Program-made: the position numbers and the translations under genes | The notes under the pieces: generated by a model | Databases searched by the model: none | Seen by the model: only the letters and a program-made list of their open reading frames with translations | Told to the model about the DNA's origin: nothing | Origin: Alloprevotella tannerae | Lineage (GTDB): Bacteria > Bacteroidota > Bacteroidia > Bacteroidales > Bacteroidaceae | NCBI GenBank assembly: GCA_015259125.1 | Contig: JABZGR010000013.1 | Location: 1-50,549, forward strand | Reading direction: 5' to 3' | DNA length: 50,549 nucleotides | Part shown: positions 32,801 through 41,369 of the stretch, in pieces | Layout of the letters: each line of letters begins with the position of its first letter | Numbering within the stretch: position 1 is the first letter of the stretch

Positions 32801-34177
32801 TTAAGAGAAGAGATCACGCCCAAAATTGCTACCGCCGTCTTCGCGATCATCCTCTTCTTCTTCCTCATCTTCCTCTCCTTCTGGCAATTCGTCGCGGGGC
32901 CGACTGGCTTCTATGATACCTTTGCCCAAACTTATCAGGCCATTGAAGAATCTGTTGACGCTCAAAACAATAAAGCGTAAGAACCAATAAATACCACGCC
33001 CCAAGCCCTTGAGCAGTAGCCAAACGAGGGCGGCTATTTGGCGCGACAAATCCCAACTTAACAAAGATGAAAGGGATAAATTAAAATGGAAAGTGCGCTC
33101 CAAATACTTATAGCCGGCATTCCACAAGAGCGGTACGGCTACACCGACAAGTACGTACAAGAGGAAAAAGCCATCTGTGGCCGCGCCCGCTTGCACAACG
33201 GGATGACCGCCTACGGCTTCCCAAGGCAATCCCAAGACTTCCACTTTCAGCATGCTGACCAACTTGAAAGCCACTAAGTGGAAGGCAAAGACATAGAGCG
33301 AATGGTCGCCGATATACGCTAAGGTGCGCGTCAGGAAACTAGGCCGAGCAGCCAGCAAGAGCGAGAGGCGGCGCAAGAGGAAGAAACCGGCCAAGGCCGT
33401 AAGGGGCAGTGTAAAGAACTGAAGCAGCGTTGGGTGAGGCGCCATGCTCGTTGGGAAATAAATAGTGGCAACAACGAGAAAAATCAAGCAACACAGGAGG
33501 ACCTGCAGATTGAGTTTGATACGCTCACTAAAGTAGCGATAAAGGAAACCTAAGCCCAAGAGCGACGCACCCATTAGTTCGCGATAGCCGCCTTGCGCCA
33601 TTCCGGGCACGTAGAGCCCGCTTGTCAGCATCCAAAGGATGGTAAGCCAAAGCAAAACGACGATGGCACCCACCAAGTGGTGAATCGGTTTGCGGCGATT
33701 ATAATGGTGGAGGATTTTTAGTAAGACAAAGAAGCCCAAACTTCCGACAAAGAGGCTTCGAAAGAACCAATAACTGCCGGTCAAAAACTCATCGTAGCCG
33801 CTCATTCCGAAAACTACGTTCCAAACACGCTGACTAAAGACGGGCCAATTATAGGGATGGAGGACGCCGCCTGCGCCGTTACCGTAGGTTTCATTGAGCA
33901 AGCCGGTATAAAACAATGCGTTGTGGATAATCAAGAAGAACAGACTCCAGCGCACAAAGGGAAAATAGAGGCTGCGCAAGCGCTTAAGGAGGAAGGTCTT
34001 TTCGTCGTTGAGTGCAGTCGGCTTAAAAAAGTAGCCGGCACAGAGGAAAAAGACGGGAACGTGAAACTGAAAGACGAAACTGCTTAACCAAGCGGGGCCG
34101 CCGGCGTGAGATAGGACGACGAAAATAATAGCGAAGGCCTTACAAATCGAAAAGGAGATGTCACGTTGTGCGTTCAT
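32801..34177 (-). CDS. Acyltransferase-3-family membrane protein with acidic tail
   Basis: A 458-aa acyltransferase family 3 (OafA/YrhL-like) protein: ~10 membrane helices from residue ~10 to ~360, N-terminal RDISFSICKAFAIIFVVLSHAGGP containing the likely catalytic His, and FHVPVFFLCAGYFF. Such enzymes O-acetylate or otherwise acylate surface glycans or lipids. The last ~30 residues are strongly acidic (GEEDEEEEEDDRED) and are not part of the family. It is the last gene of the kdsA-kdsD-PLD unit, 47 bp after the PLD gene, so LPS/capsule modification is likely. Confidence 0.85.
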   Translation of the reverse strand: MNAQRDISFSICKAFAIIFVVLSHAGGPAWLSSFVFQFHVPVFFLCAGYFFKPTALNDEKTFLLKRLRSLYFPFVRWSLFFLIIHNALFYTGLLNETYGNGAGGVLHPYNWPVFSQRVWNVVFGMSGYDEFLTGSYWFFRSLFVGSLGFFVLLKILHHYNRRKPIHHLVGAIVVLLWLTILWMLTSGLYVPGMAQGGYRELMGASLLGLGFLYRYFSERIKLNLQVLLCCLIFLVVATIYFPTSMAPHPTLLQFFTLPLTALAGFFLLRRLSLLLAARPSFLTRTLAYIGDHSLYVFAFHLVAFKLVSMLKVEVLGLPWEAVGGHPVVQAGAATDGFFLLYVLVGVAVPLLWNAGYKYLERTFHFNLSLSSLLSWDLSRQIAALVWLLLKGLGRGIYWFLRFIVLSVNRFFNGLISLGKGIIEASRPRDELPEGEEDEEEEEDDREDGGSNFGRDLFS

Positions 34178-34224
34178 TGCTTTATCGTACTTGAGGAGAG
34201 GTTATCAAAAAAAGAGGGATCTGA

Positions 34225-35580
34225 CTATAAAAAGGGCGTCAAGAATTGGAAAAACCAAGCTTGGAAACGCCGACCTTTGCTAAACTTTGTGCGCCACGTA
34301 TCGGGGGTGAGTTGCCAGCAATGCTTCGTGCGATCGTCATCAAAGAGACGCAACAATTGTGCGGTCGAAGGGCGATCGGCAATCAACAAATTGCATTCAT
34401 AATCAAACGAAAGACTGCGACTATTCAAATTGGCCGAACCGACAAATGAGAAGGTGCTGTCGACCATCATTATCTTGGAATGATGGAAACCGCCTTCAAA
34501 AAACCATATTTTTGCGCCTTTTTTCATCAATCTGTGAACGGTATGCTCCACAACACGCGGCGTAACGGGTATATCGCTATTGGCAGAAACCATAATATTG
34601 ACTTCAACGCCTCTGCGTAAGGCTCGCTTGAGTGCACGCCGCAAATGGGGGCAGAGCGTCAGGTAGGGATTGATCAATGTAACGTTGGTTTCGGCGACAT
34701 TGATAGCTTGGACAAACGTATCATGAATAATACGTGGCGATTCATCGGGATCCCGATTAACCACACCAACGAGTTTATGGCCGGCCGTTGCGTCTTTGTC
34801 TTCTTTTAGTCCGACAAAATAATCGGAAGCCTGCTTCTCGCCGGGGTAATATTCAGGCCCCTGCACCTGCTGATGGGTCACAGCATTCCAAAAACTGATG
34901 AAAATGCGCTGCAAATCACCTACTGCATCTCCCTCAACGCGCACGTGGAGGTCGCGCCAGTCGCCTATCTCAGGCTTTCCTTTGATATAGTAATCGGCTA
35001 CGTTCATCCCGCCGGTGTAAGCCACGAGTCCGTCGATGACAACAATCTTACGATGATCGCGATGACAGATGTGGTTGACGTAAGGAAAGCGGAGGGGATC
35101 AAATTCATAAATCTCAATGCCCTGAGCCCGCAAGGCTTCTAAGTGTTTACGGCGCAAAGGGCGATTGTTAGAGGAGTTTCCGAAACCGTCAAATAACGCG
35201 CGAATCTTCACACCCTGACGAGCTTTGTCCGTTAAAAGCTCAAAAAGTGCGCGTGATATGGAATCGTTGCGGAAATTAAAGTACTCAAGATGAATAGACC
35301 GGCGCGCCTGACGAATAGCCGCGAAAAGATCATCGAATTTTTCCTGTCCTGTCTTAAAGAAAACCAGTTTGTTGTTGTCCGTAAACGGGACATCAAAATG
35401 GGTTTTCAAGTAATTAGCGATCTGAAGATCAGAACGCTTCGGTACATTATCAGTCGGCGCTTCGTTATACTCAACAATCGTATTTAATTCGTCGCTCCCG
35501 TTGCCACTCATCGCGAGTGCAAAAGGGGGAAGAAAGGAAAATAAGAAGAAAAAAAGCGGGAACAGCCGATGCATACTCAT
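34225..35580 (-). CDS. Secreted phospholipase-D-family (cardiolipin-synthase-like) protein
   Basis: 451 aa from ATG 35580. N-terminal signal peptide (MSMHRLFPLFFFLFSFLPPFALA) instead of the two transmembrane helices of inner-membrane Cls. Two HKD motifs: HRDHRKIVVIDGLVAYTGG around residue 200 and HHSKIMMVDSTFSFVGSAN around 395, the PLD catalytic pairs. The family condenses or hydrolyses phosphatidyl lipids; an alternative start TTG abuts the kdsD stop at 35593. Function as a periplasmic phospholipase/transphosphatidylase is inferred. Confidence 0.85.
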   Translation of the reverse strand: MSMHRLFPLFFFLFSFLPPFALAMSGNGSDELNTIVEYNEAPTDNVPKRSDLQIANYLKTHFDVPFTDNNKLVFFKTGQEKFDDLFAAIRQARRSIHLEYFNFRNDSISRALFELLTDKARQGVKIRALFDGFGNSSNNRPLRRKHLEALRAQGIEIYEFDPLRFPYVNHICHRDHRKIVVIDGLVAYTGGMNVADYYIKGKPEIGDWRDLHVRVEGDAVGDLQRIFISFWNAVTHQQVQGPEYYPGEKQASDYFVGLKEDKDATAGHKLVGVVNRDPDESPRIIHDTFVQAINVAETNVTLINPYLTLCPHLRRALKRALRRGVEVNIMVSANSDIPVTPRVVEHTVHRLMKKGAKIWFFEGGFHHSKIMMVDSTFSFVGSANLNSRSLSFDYECNLLIADRPSTAQLLRLFDDDRTKHCWQLTPDTWRTKFSKGRRFQAWFFQFLTPFL

Positions 35581-35592
35581 AAAATCACTCAA

Positions 35593-36543
35593 TTATAATG
35601 CAGTCCGGAATGAATCGACAATCCCCAAGAGGTGACCATCGGGAGCTGTGACGAGGACACAATGAATTTTGTTGGTGTTTAATATGGACTCTATCTCAGA
35701 GACTTTGGCTTCCGGACTCACGGTTTTAGGCGTGCGGGTCATTACTTCAGCCACGGTGGTCTGAAAGAAGTTGTCGCGCGAGGCTTGGATGGCTCTACGA
35801 ATATCGCCATCGGTAATGATGCCTACGATTTTGCCTTCTTCTTGCGCCACGCATAGTCCTAAGCGCCCATTACTGACATGTATGACAGCCTCACCCAATG
35901 GCATTGTCGGAGGAATAATAGGAAGATCCTCTGTCCGCATAATGTCCTTGGCCTTAGTTAAGAGTCGACGCCCCAGTGTCCCGCCGGGATGAAATTGTGC
36001 GAAGTCGGAGGCCTTGAAATTACGCGCATCCATCAAGGCACAAGCTAAGGCATCGCCCATCGCTAAAGCTGCTGTGGTAGAAGAAGTGGGGGCTAAGCCT
36101 AAAGGACCGGCCTCTTTGGCAACAGCAGCATTGAGATGGACGGTGGAATTTTGGGCCAACGGGGATTTTGGATTGCCCGTCATTCCGATAACCGGGATTT
36201 TTTGCTCCAACAAATAGGGAAGAAAGCGTAAAAGTTCGTCTGTCTGTCCTGAATTAGACAGCGCTAAGACGACATCTTCCTTAGTGATAACGCCCAAATC
36301 TCCGTGAAAGACGTCCAATGGATTGACAAAGAAACTGGGCGTCCCCGTAGAAGATAGGGTTGCCGCGATCTTAGCGCCGATATGCCCGCTCTTACCCACA
36401 CCGGTCACGATCAACTTCCCACTACAATGGAGAATCAACTCTACAGCTTTATCAAAGTCGGCATTTATATTATCAATCAAGTGAAGAACTGCCTCCGCCT
36501 CGTCGCGCAGGCAACTAATGGCGACGTCTATATACTTACTCAT
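35593..36543 (-). CDS. kdsD: Arabinose-5-phosphate isomerase (KdsD/KpsF)
   Basis: A 316-aa protein with an N-terminal SIS sugar-isomerase domain (GVGKSGHIGAKIAATLSSTG near residue 48) and two C-terminal CBS domains (~200-316). It converts ribulose 5-phosphate to arabinose 5-phosphate, the first committed step to Kdo. kdsA lies 8 bp upstream in the same unit, joining the first two Kdo steps. CBS domains usually bind CMP-Kdo as feedback in relatives. Confidence 0.93.
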   Translation of the reverse strand: MSKYIDVAISCLRDEAEAVLHLIDNINADFDKAVELILHCSGKLIVTGVGKSGHIGAKIAATLSSTGTPSFFVNPLDVFHGDLGVITKEDVVLALSNSGQTDELLRFLPYLLEQKIPVIGMTGNPKSPLAQNSTVHLNAAVAKEAGPLGLAPTSSTTAALAMGDALACALMDARNFKASDFAQFHPGGTLGRRLLTKAKDIMRTEDLPIIPPTMPLGEAVIHVSNGRLGLCVAQEEGKIVGIITDGDIRRAIQASRDNFFQTTVAEVMTRTPKTVSPEAKVSEIESILNTNKIHCVLVTAPDGHLLGIVDSFRTAL

Positions 36544-36551
36544 TACTGGTT

Positions 36552-37310
36552 TTATGATATTAAGGATTGAATTACTTGTTGTAAATCTCGAAGATATAAC
36601 ATATTTTGGCCGTCGCTTTTAGCCTCATCGGGTGTAGGATGCGTCTCAAAAAAGAAGCCATCAGCTCCGAAGGCTTGAGCAGCCAATGCCATCGCAGGAA
36701 TATATTCTCTATTGCCCCCCGTTTTGCCGCCGGCAGCTCCCGGACGTTGCACGCTGTGGGTGCAATCCATAATGACGCGGTCGGCATATTGGTGCATAAT
36801 GGGTATATTGCGGAAGTCGACGACTAAATTATTGTAGCCAAACATACTTCCGCGCTCTGTTAACCACACTTCTTTCGCACCTGCTTCTCGGCATTTCTCA
36901 ACAGGATATTGCATATCTTCACCGGAAAGGAACTGAGCCTTTTTGATGTTGACAATACAAGAGGTTTTAGCAGCTGCAACCAAGAGGTCCGTCTGCCGAC
37001 AAAGGAAGGCCGGGATTTGCAATACGTCCACGACTTCACCAACCTGTTCGGCCTGATAGCTTTCGTGGATGTCCGTAGTCAGCATAAGGCCATACTTTTC
37101 CTTAATATCCGCCAGCATCTGCAAGCCACGCGAAATGCCCGGCCCTCGAAAAGAATGGAGCGACGTACGATTAGCCTTGTCAAACGAGGCTTTAAAGATA
37201 ATTTGTCTATTTAGCGCCACATTAATGCGCACAAGCTCCCGAGCAATTACGTCAAGCAGTTCGGCAGATTCAATTACGCACGGTCCGGCAATCAAAATGG
37301 GATTCTTCAT
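36552..37310 (-). CDS. kdsA: 2-dehydro-3-deoxyphosphooctonate aldolase (Kdo-8-P synthase)
   Basis: A 252-aa DAHP/Kdo8P-synthase-type TIM barrel. GPCVIES near the start binds PEP; KASFDKANRTS and the GTEKG-like region precede TDIHE (metal His), and FLCRQTDLLVAAAKT, LTERGSMFGYNNL and DCTHSVQRPG follow. It condenses arabinose 5-phosphate and PEP to Kdo 8-phosphate for LPS core. It heads the kdsA-kdsD-PLD-acyltransferase unit; its own promoter box (TACTTTTG) lies upstream. Confidence 0.95.
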   Translation of the reverse strand: MKNPILIAGPCVIESAELLDVIARELVRINVALNRQIIFKASFDKANRTSLHSFRGPGISRGLQMLADIKEKYGLMLTTDIHESYQAEQVGEVVDVLQIPAFLCRQTDLLVAAAKTSCIVNIKKAQFLSGEDMQYPVEKCREAGAKEVWLTERGSMFGYNNLVVDFRNIPIMHQYADRVIMDCTHSVQRPGAAGGKTGGNREYIPAMALAAQAFGADGFFFETHPTPDEAKSDGQNMLYLRDLQQVIQSLIS

Positions 37311-37328
37311 AGTTGACCATTAGTATTG

Positions 37329-37336
37329 CAAAAGTA
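37329..37336 (-). promoter_or_regulatory. -7 box for kdsA (TACTTTTG)
   Basis: Minus-strand TACTTTTG lies 19 bp before the kdsA ATG. Confidence 0.55.
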
Positions 37337-37452
37337 GTAAAAAGTTGTCTCTTTTCTATGATTGTAGTCCGTAGAATCATACCCTACCCACGCAGAATTG
37401 CACAAAAAGCTCGAAGAGCGCATCCTCATCGCAGGATAGTCCTATAAAAAAA

Positions 37453-37489
37453 TAGTGATGCCCAAAACCGTAAACGGCGGGCATCACTA
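37453..37489 (-). terminator. Terminator of the SPOR lipoprotein gene
   Basis: Perfect 11-bp stem TAGTGATGCCC / GGGCATCACTA; on the minus strand followed by ATTTTTTTA. It separates the SPOR gene from kdsA. Confidence 0.9.
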
Positions 37490-37513
37490 TATATAATGTG
37501 TAGTCTATTCTTT

Positions 37514-38035
37514 TTATTTGCGATAAAGCAGCCACGCACCAGCATACTTGTTGCGCAGTTCGTTACGACTTTGTACCGCACTGGCTTTATCTTCAAACGA
37601 AGAAGCGATCACGCGGAACCAACCCGTCTGACCGTTGATTGTTTCATTCGTCTTCAACACGCGTGCATCGTAGCCCGAGCGAACCAACATTTCGCGCAAG
37701 CCTTCTGCATTCGTTTGATTGATAAAGCTACCTACAACAACGCTATACGTGCGTAAAGCTCCGCCGCTAACGACAGTAACTTCGCCGGGAATGGTTCTAA
37801 CATCACTGTTGTCATCAGCATCGGCCGGTCTACCCGTCGTCGGTGTTACGGGCGTAACAGTCACGCCATTGTCCTGCTGACCTACTGCAACCGTTGCACG
37901 GCCGTTGTCAGTTTGCGATGCATCTTGCTCTCTCGCTTTATTATATGCTTGACGATAGGCACTCTCTTGAGATTTACAAGAACTCAAGGCAAATACTGCC
38001 GATAGAGCAAAGGAAAATAACAGAGTCTTCTTCAT
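37514..38035 (-). CDS. SPOR-domain lipoprotein
   Basis: A 173-aa protein. Lipobox FALSSC (Cys20) after the signal; a Thr/Pro/Gly-rich linker (TPVTPTTGRPADADDN) follows; the C-terminal ~75 residues form a SPOR domain (YSVVVGSFINQTNAEGLREML...GWFRVIASSFEDKASAVQSR). SPOR domains bind denuded septal peptidoglycan, so a role at division sites is expected. Monocistronic: promoter box TATCTTTG upstream and a terminator 25 bp downstream. Confidence 0.85.
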   Translation of the reverse strand: MKKTLLFSFALSAVFALSSCKSQESAYRQAYNKAREQDASQTDNGRATVAVGQQDNGVTVTPVTPTTGRPADADDNSDVRTIPGEVTVVSGGALRTYSVVVGSFINQTNAEGLREMLVRSGYDARVLKTNETINGQTGWFRVIASSFEDKASAVQSRNELRNKYAGAWLLYRK

Positions 38036-38077
38036 TGTCTTATTGATTTTGTATGTATTTTCGACTATTTATTTCCG

Positions 38078-38085
38078 CAAAGATA
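38078..38085 (-). promoter_or_regulatory. -7 box for the SPOR gene (TATCTTTG)
   Basis: Minus-strand TATCTTTG fits TAnnTTTG, ~43 bp before the ATG. Confidence 0.6.
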
Positions 38086-38191
38086 GGACGGAAAAGCCGT
38101 AAATAAAAGGAAAATCGCCGTTAAACTACATTAAACAGCCATTTTTTTGAAACTTTTGAAGGAAAACCGAGCTTTTTCGGAAGAATTTCCC

Positions 38192-38199
38192 TATATTTG
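38192..38199 (+). promoter_or_regulatory. -7 box for the YtxH gene (TATATTTG)
   Basis: TATATTTG matches the consensus, 34 bp before the ATG at 38234. Confidence 0.6.
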
Positions 38200-38233
38200 C
38201 TCCAAGAGTTTAAACACTTAACAACACGAAATT

Positions 38234-38473
38234 ATGAAAGCAATCAGTATTTTTGCAGCACTCCTCGGCGGAGTTGCGATCGGCGCAGCAGCAGGTTTGT
38301 TATTGGCGCCCGAAGAAGGAAAAGAAACGCGTCGTCGCTTAAAAGCACAAGGTGCACGTATCGCCGATAAGGTCAATGAGACGCTTCGCAACAAAGGGAT
38401 AAAACTCAGCCGCGAAGACATGGAGGACATGGTAGACGACATTGCCGACGAACTCAAACCTATTGACGACTAA
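38234..38473 (+). CDS. YtxH-domain protein, 79 aa
   Basis: One N-terminal membrane-inserting Gly/Ala-rich helix (ISIFAALLGGVAIGAAAGLL) followed by APEEGKETRRRLK, the YtxH/GvpP-like signature, then a charged helical tail rich in Asp/Glu. Family members are small membrane-associated stress-related proteins. It is the first of a three-gene cassette (holin-like gene 14 bp later, then an 88-aa gene), a combination common in Bacteroidales envelopes; function is not established. Confidence 0.85.
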   Translation: MKAISIFAALLGGVAIGAAAGLLLAPEEGKETRRRLKAQGARIADKVNETLRNKGIKLSREDMEDMVDDIADELKPIDD

Positions 38474-38487
38474 GCAAAACAAAAGCA

Positions 38488-38868
38488 GTGCTATCTGACG
38501 ATAAAAACATACAAACGCTTCAGCAGCTTTTTGCCGATATAAAAGATTATATTGAGCTGAAGCTCAAAGTAGCACGTTTGGATCTCGTGAGCAAAGTTGG
38601 CTTTTTGCTTTCTCTGCTCGTTCTCGGAGTAGTTCTCTCCGTGCTATTAGCTATCATCGTTCTCTTTTTATCGGCAACGGCAGCAATAGCCTTAGCGCCT
38701 CACGTTGGCGGAATGGCAGGAGCTTGCGCACTCGTCGCATTAGCCTATCTTCTCATCGCAGTCGTGCTGATCACGAAGCGAAAAGCTTGGATTCAAACAC
38801 CGCTTTTGCAGCTACTAACCGCTTTGTTTCTTAATGATACACAGCAAGAGAAAGGAGGAAAGCCGTGA
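38488..38868 (+). CDS. Phage-holin-3_6-like membrane protein
   Basis: 126 aa with a GTG start at 38488. An N-terminal amphipathic helix (QQLFADIKDYIELKLKVAR) is followed by two transmembrane helices (~residues 32-58 and 70-93) and a charged tail. This matches the phage holin family 3, subgroup 6 (also called Act-holin-X), common in Bacteroidetes genomes outside prophages. The stop overlaps the GTG of the next gene. The name reflects fold similarity; no lysis genes are nearby. Confidence 0.8.
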   Translation: MLSDDKNIQTLQQLFADIKDYIELKLKVARLDLVSKVGFLLSLLVLGVVLSVLLAIIVLFLSATAAIALAPHVGGMAGACALVALAYLLIAVVLITKRKAWIQTPLLQLLTALFLNDTQQEKGGKP

Positions 38869-39131
38869 ACAAGCAGCCTTTCCATCCGGATATGATTGCT
38901 GAGCAGCGTCGCTTGTTGCAGCAAGAGATTGAAAAAAAGGAGGAGGACATCAAAGCCAATTTGGAGGAACTCTTTGCCCCTCCACCGCCCGGACGCAATT
39001 TCTTTGAACGGGCTGTGCAGCACGCCGAGACCATCTACAATGTCGTTGATGGAGTTTTGGTAGGCTACAAACTGATCCGCGGCTTTAATTTCTTTTTCAA
39101 GCGCGGTAAGCGAAAGAGCGCTAAACGTTGA
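38865..39131 (+). CDS. Hypothetical protein, third gene of the YtxH cassette
   Basis: 88 aa, GTG start at 38865 overlapping the preceding stop (GTGA) and preceded by a perfect AGGAGG Shine-Dalgarno (38853-38858), rare in this phylum. It has an N-terminal coiled-coil-like charged segment (EQRRLLQQEIEKKEEDIKANLEEL), a Pro-rich PPPPGRNF and a C-terminal segment ending in strongly basic KRGKRKSAKR. No family recognised beyond its conserved context. Confidence 0.7.
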   Translation: MNKQPFHPDMIAEQRRLLQQEIEKKEEDIKANLEELFAPPPPGRNFFERAVQHAETIYNVVDGVLVGYKLIRGFNFFFKRGKRKSAKR

Positions 39132-39173
39132 TTGACGGCAATTAAATGCTATCGGGATAGCACTTAAACAACT

Positions 39174-39212
39174 TAATCCCTCAAAAGTGGAAATCCTACT
39201 TTTGAGGGATTA
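39174..39212. terminator. Perfect 15-bp hairpin after the YtxH cassette
   Basis: TAATCCCTCAAAAGT / ACTTTTGAGGGATTA is a perfect stem with a 9-nt loop. Termination of the plus-strand cassette is likely, and it could also serve mgtC from the other side. Confidence 0.8.
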
Positions 39213-39364
39213 AACTATTTCTTTACTTATACGGAGCGGTGCATTCTAACGGGCACGTCCAAAAACTTCCCGCCGAAGTACCCGATTAGCGAAGTTAACA
39301 CGCAACAGGCCTCCGTTTGCTCTATTGAGATCGATGAAAAGTAACTTCATTCTATCTAAGTTAG

Positions 39365-40030
39365 TCAGACAAGATGCTCTATCGTGACTTTGTCAAATTG
39401 AGTAAGGAAATCGAACACATCGATAGCTCGCTTCCCTCGTTTGATTTTCACCTCCAACATTGCAGCACAGGAAAGGTGCGATGCACCTGTTCGCGTTTGA
39501 TATTCAAAGGAGTCAACCTGCATCCCCACGGTCTTGATCTGCTCGACCACGCATTGAATCTCCTCAAGCGAAGGAGCACTTAGTGTAATATTAATATTGT
39601 GTCGACTAAAGCGACTCAAGATCAGATGAAACGTTTCCATACAAATCAAGACCATCACCGTGACGGAAATGGAAACGAGAAAGAGTCCCGCGCCGCAAGC
39701 CATTCCGATGGCCGAAGTAACCCAAAGACCGGCAGCCGTGGTCAAGCCGTGAACTACGTTCTTCTGAAAGATAATAATGCCACCCCCGATAAATCCAATG
39801 CCCGTTACGACTTGCGACGCAATACGCGAAGGATCAAGCGATACGTTGGGCGCGTGAGCCAACACAAAATCGAAGCCGCCATAGGAAAGCACCATAAACA
39901 ACGCACTACCCAAGGAAACGAGTGAATGGGTACGAGCGCCCGCGCCTTTAGCTCGATATTCGCGCTCTAAACCGATGATGCTGCCTAAGCAAACAGCGAG
40001 CAGCAGGCGAAGAAGATAAGATTCTGTCAT
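39365..40030 (-). CDS. MgtC/SapB-family membrane protein
   Basis: A 221-aa protein with four to five N-terminal helices (family start YLLRLLLAVCLGSIIGLEREYRAKGAGARTH contains the conserved G-x-ERE...RTH motif) and a soluble C-terminal ~80-residue ACT-like domain ending DFLTQFDKVTIEH. MgtC proteins affect Mg2+ homeostasis and F1F0-ATPase in pathogens; in commensals the role is unclear. The gene stands alone; the divergent YtxH unit and rpoD flank it. Confidence 0.85.
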   Translation of the reverse strand: MTESYLLRLLLAVCLGSIIGLEREYRAKGAGARTHSLVSLGSALFMVLSYGGFDFVLAHAPNVSLDPSRIASQVVTGIGFIGGGIIIFQKNVVHGLTTAAGLWVTSAIGMACGAGLFLVSISVTVMVLICMETFHLILSRFSRHNINITLSAPSLEEIQCVVEQIKTVGMQVDSFEYQTRTGASHLSCAAMLEVKIKRGKRAIDVFDFLTQFDKVTIEHLV

Positions 40031-40186
40031 CTTGCAATGTGTATTATGACGTTTAAAACAAAAAGTTGCAGGCCAAAAAGCGAAATGAGCCGCAACGCTT
40101 GCATATTAAAAAGCAGTTATGCGCTTGATGCTATCGCTTGAAACGTGTTCGAGCCTTGCAAATATCTGCCACACGTAAAAAAGAAA

Positions 40187-40219
40187 CGACACCTTCAGCC
40201 TTGCATGGTGAAGATGTCG
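40187..40219 (-). terminator. Terminator of rpoD
   Basis: CGACACCTTCA / TGAAGATGTCG stem (one mismatch), followed on the minus strand by TTTCTTTTTT. Confidence 0.75.
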
Positions 40220-40264
40220 AGTATAAGCATACAGCCATAAAGCTGCAGAACAAGCGTCCGCCTA

Positions 40265-41125
40265 CTAACCTAAATACTTGGTCAGAATGTGGATGTTATC
40301 AGCTTCACGCAAACGGCGCAGTGCTCGCTCTTTGATTTGACGAACGCGCTCACGCGTCAGACTTAGCGAGTTGGCCACTTCTTCTGCCGTCATTTCATTG
40401 CGGCCGATACCAAACAACATCTTGAGCACCAGGCGCTCACGTTCGGTCAAGGTGCCGAGTGCAGCCTCCAAATCAGAAGAGAGAGACTCCTTTTCCATTT
40501 GATCATCCGTACCCGGCGCATTCTCATCGGTCATAATGTCAATCAAGCTGTTGGAATCATCGTCCTGAAAGGGAGCATCTACGGATACTTTCTTGCCGTT
40601 CGTGCCCATAGCCTCTTGCACCTTAGCGACATCTGTGTCCAAAATATCTGCAAGCTCTTGCACAGAAGGTCTACGCTCGAATTCTTGCTCAAAGTTCACA
40701 ATGGCCTTCGTCAATTTGCTTTGGAAGCCAACTTGATTCAAGGGCATACGAACGATACGGCTTTGCTCGGAAATAGCCTGCAAGATGCTCTGGCGTATCC
40801 ACCAAACGGCGTAACTGATAAACTTGAAACCGCGCGTCTCATCAAACTTCTGCGCAGCGCGAATCAAGCCCAAGTTGCCCTCGTCAATGAGATCATTGAG
40901 CGCAAGCCCTTGATTTTGGTATTGTTTAGCCACACTGACAACAAATCGCAAGTTGGCCTTTGTCAATTTTTCCAACGCTTCAGCATCTCCTTTGTGTATG
41001 CGTTGCGCGAGTTCTACTTCCTCGTCTGTAGATATAAGTCCCTCGCGACCGATTTCAACTAAATACTTGTCTAATGCCGCACTCGAGCGGTTGGTAATAC
41101 TTTTGTTTATTTTTAATTGGCGCAT
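40265..41125 (-). CDS. rpoD: Primary sigma factor (Bacteroidetes sigma-ABfr)
   Basis: 286 aa from ATG 41125 (MRQLKINKSITNRSS), the family-typical start; the longer upstream frame is excluded because a promoter box (TAACTTTG) lies just before this ATG. It lacks region 1.1. Region 2 is DLIDEGNLGLIRAAQKFDETRG with FKFISYAVWWIRQSI (2.3-2.4), region 3 follows, and region 4 is MTAEEVANSLSLTRERVRQI. It recognises the TTG/TAnnTTTG promoters seen throughout the window. Confidence 0.95.
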   Translation of the reverse strand: MRQLKINKSITNRSSAALDKYLVEIGREGLISTDEEVELAQRIHKGDAEALEKLTKANLRFVVSVAKQYQNQGLALNDLIDEGNLGLIRAAQKFDETRGFKFISYAVWWIRQSILQAISEQSRIVRMPLNQVGFQSKLTKAIVNFEQEFERRPSVQELADILDTDVAKVQEAMGTNGKKVSVDAPFQDDDSNSLIDIMTDENAPGTDDQMEKESLSSDLEAALGTLTERERLVLKMLFGIGRNEMTAEEVANSLSLTRERVRQIKERALRRLREADNIHILTKYLG

Positions 41126-41145
41126 AGTCAAGAATAAAAACGGTG

Positions 41146-41153
41146 CAAAGTTA
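41146..41153 (-). promoter_or_regulatory. -7 box for rpoD (TAACTTTG)
   Basis: Minus-strand TAACTTTG, ~21 bp before the rpoD ATG. Confidence 0.65.
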
Positions 41154-41369
41154 CGCACTTCTGCCCTACTCTGCCACCATTTTTCTGTATTTTTATGAAT
41201 TATTCCGCCTCTCCTTGGCGGCTTGCGGCATCTGCCGACTATTGTTGACGGCCGACTGTCTCGCTTATGCCTTGTTTTACAACAAAAACCGACGACACTT
41301 GACCTAATTACCAAATGGCGTGACAGCGATATTAGCAAACATTCGGCGCAGGACGAATACCGCGGCCGT

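Noticed and set aside
38488..38868. Prophage lysis cassette (holin-like gene)
   Set aside because: The neighbours are YtxH-type and a small basic protein, no endolysin, integrase or phage structural genes are present, and this cassette is typical of Bacteroidales chromosomes.
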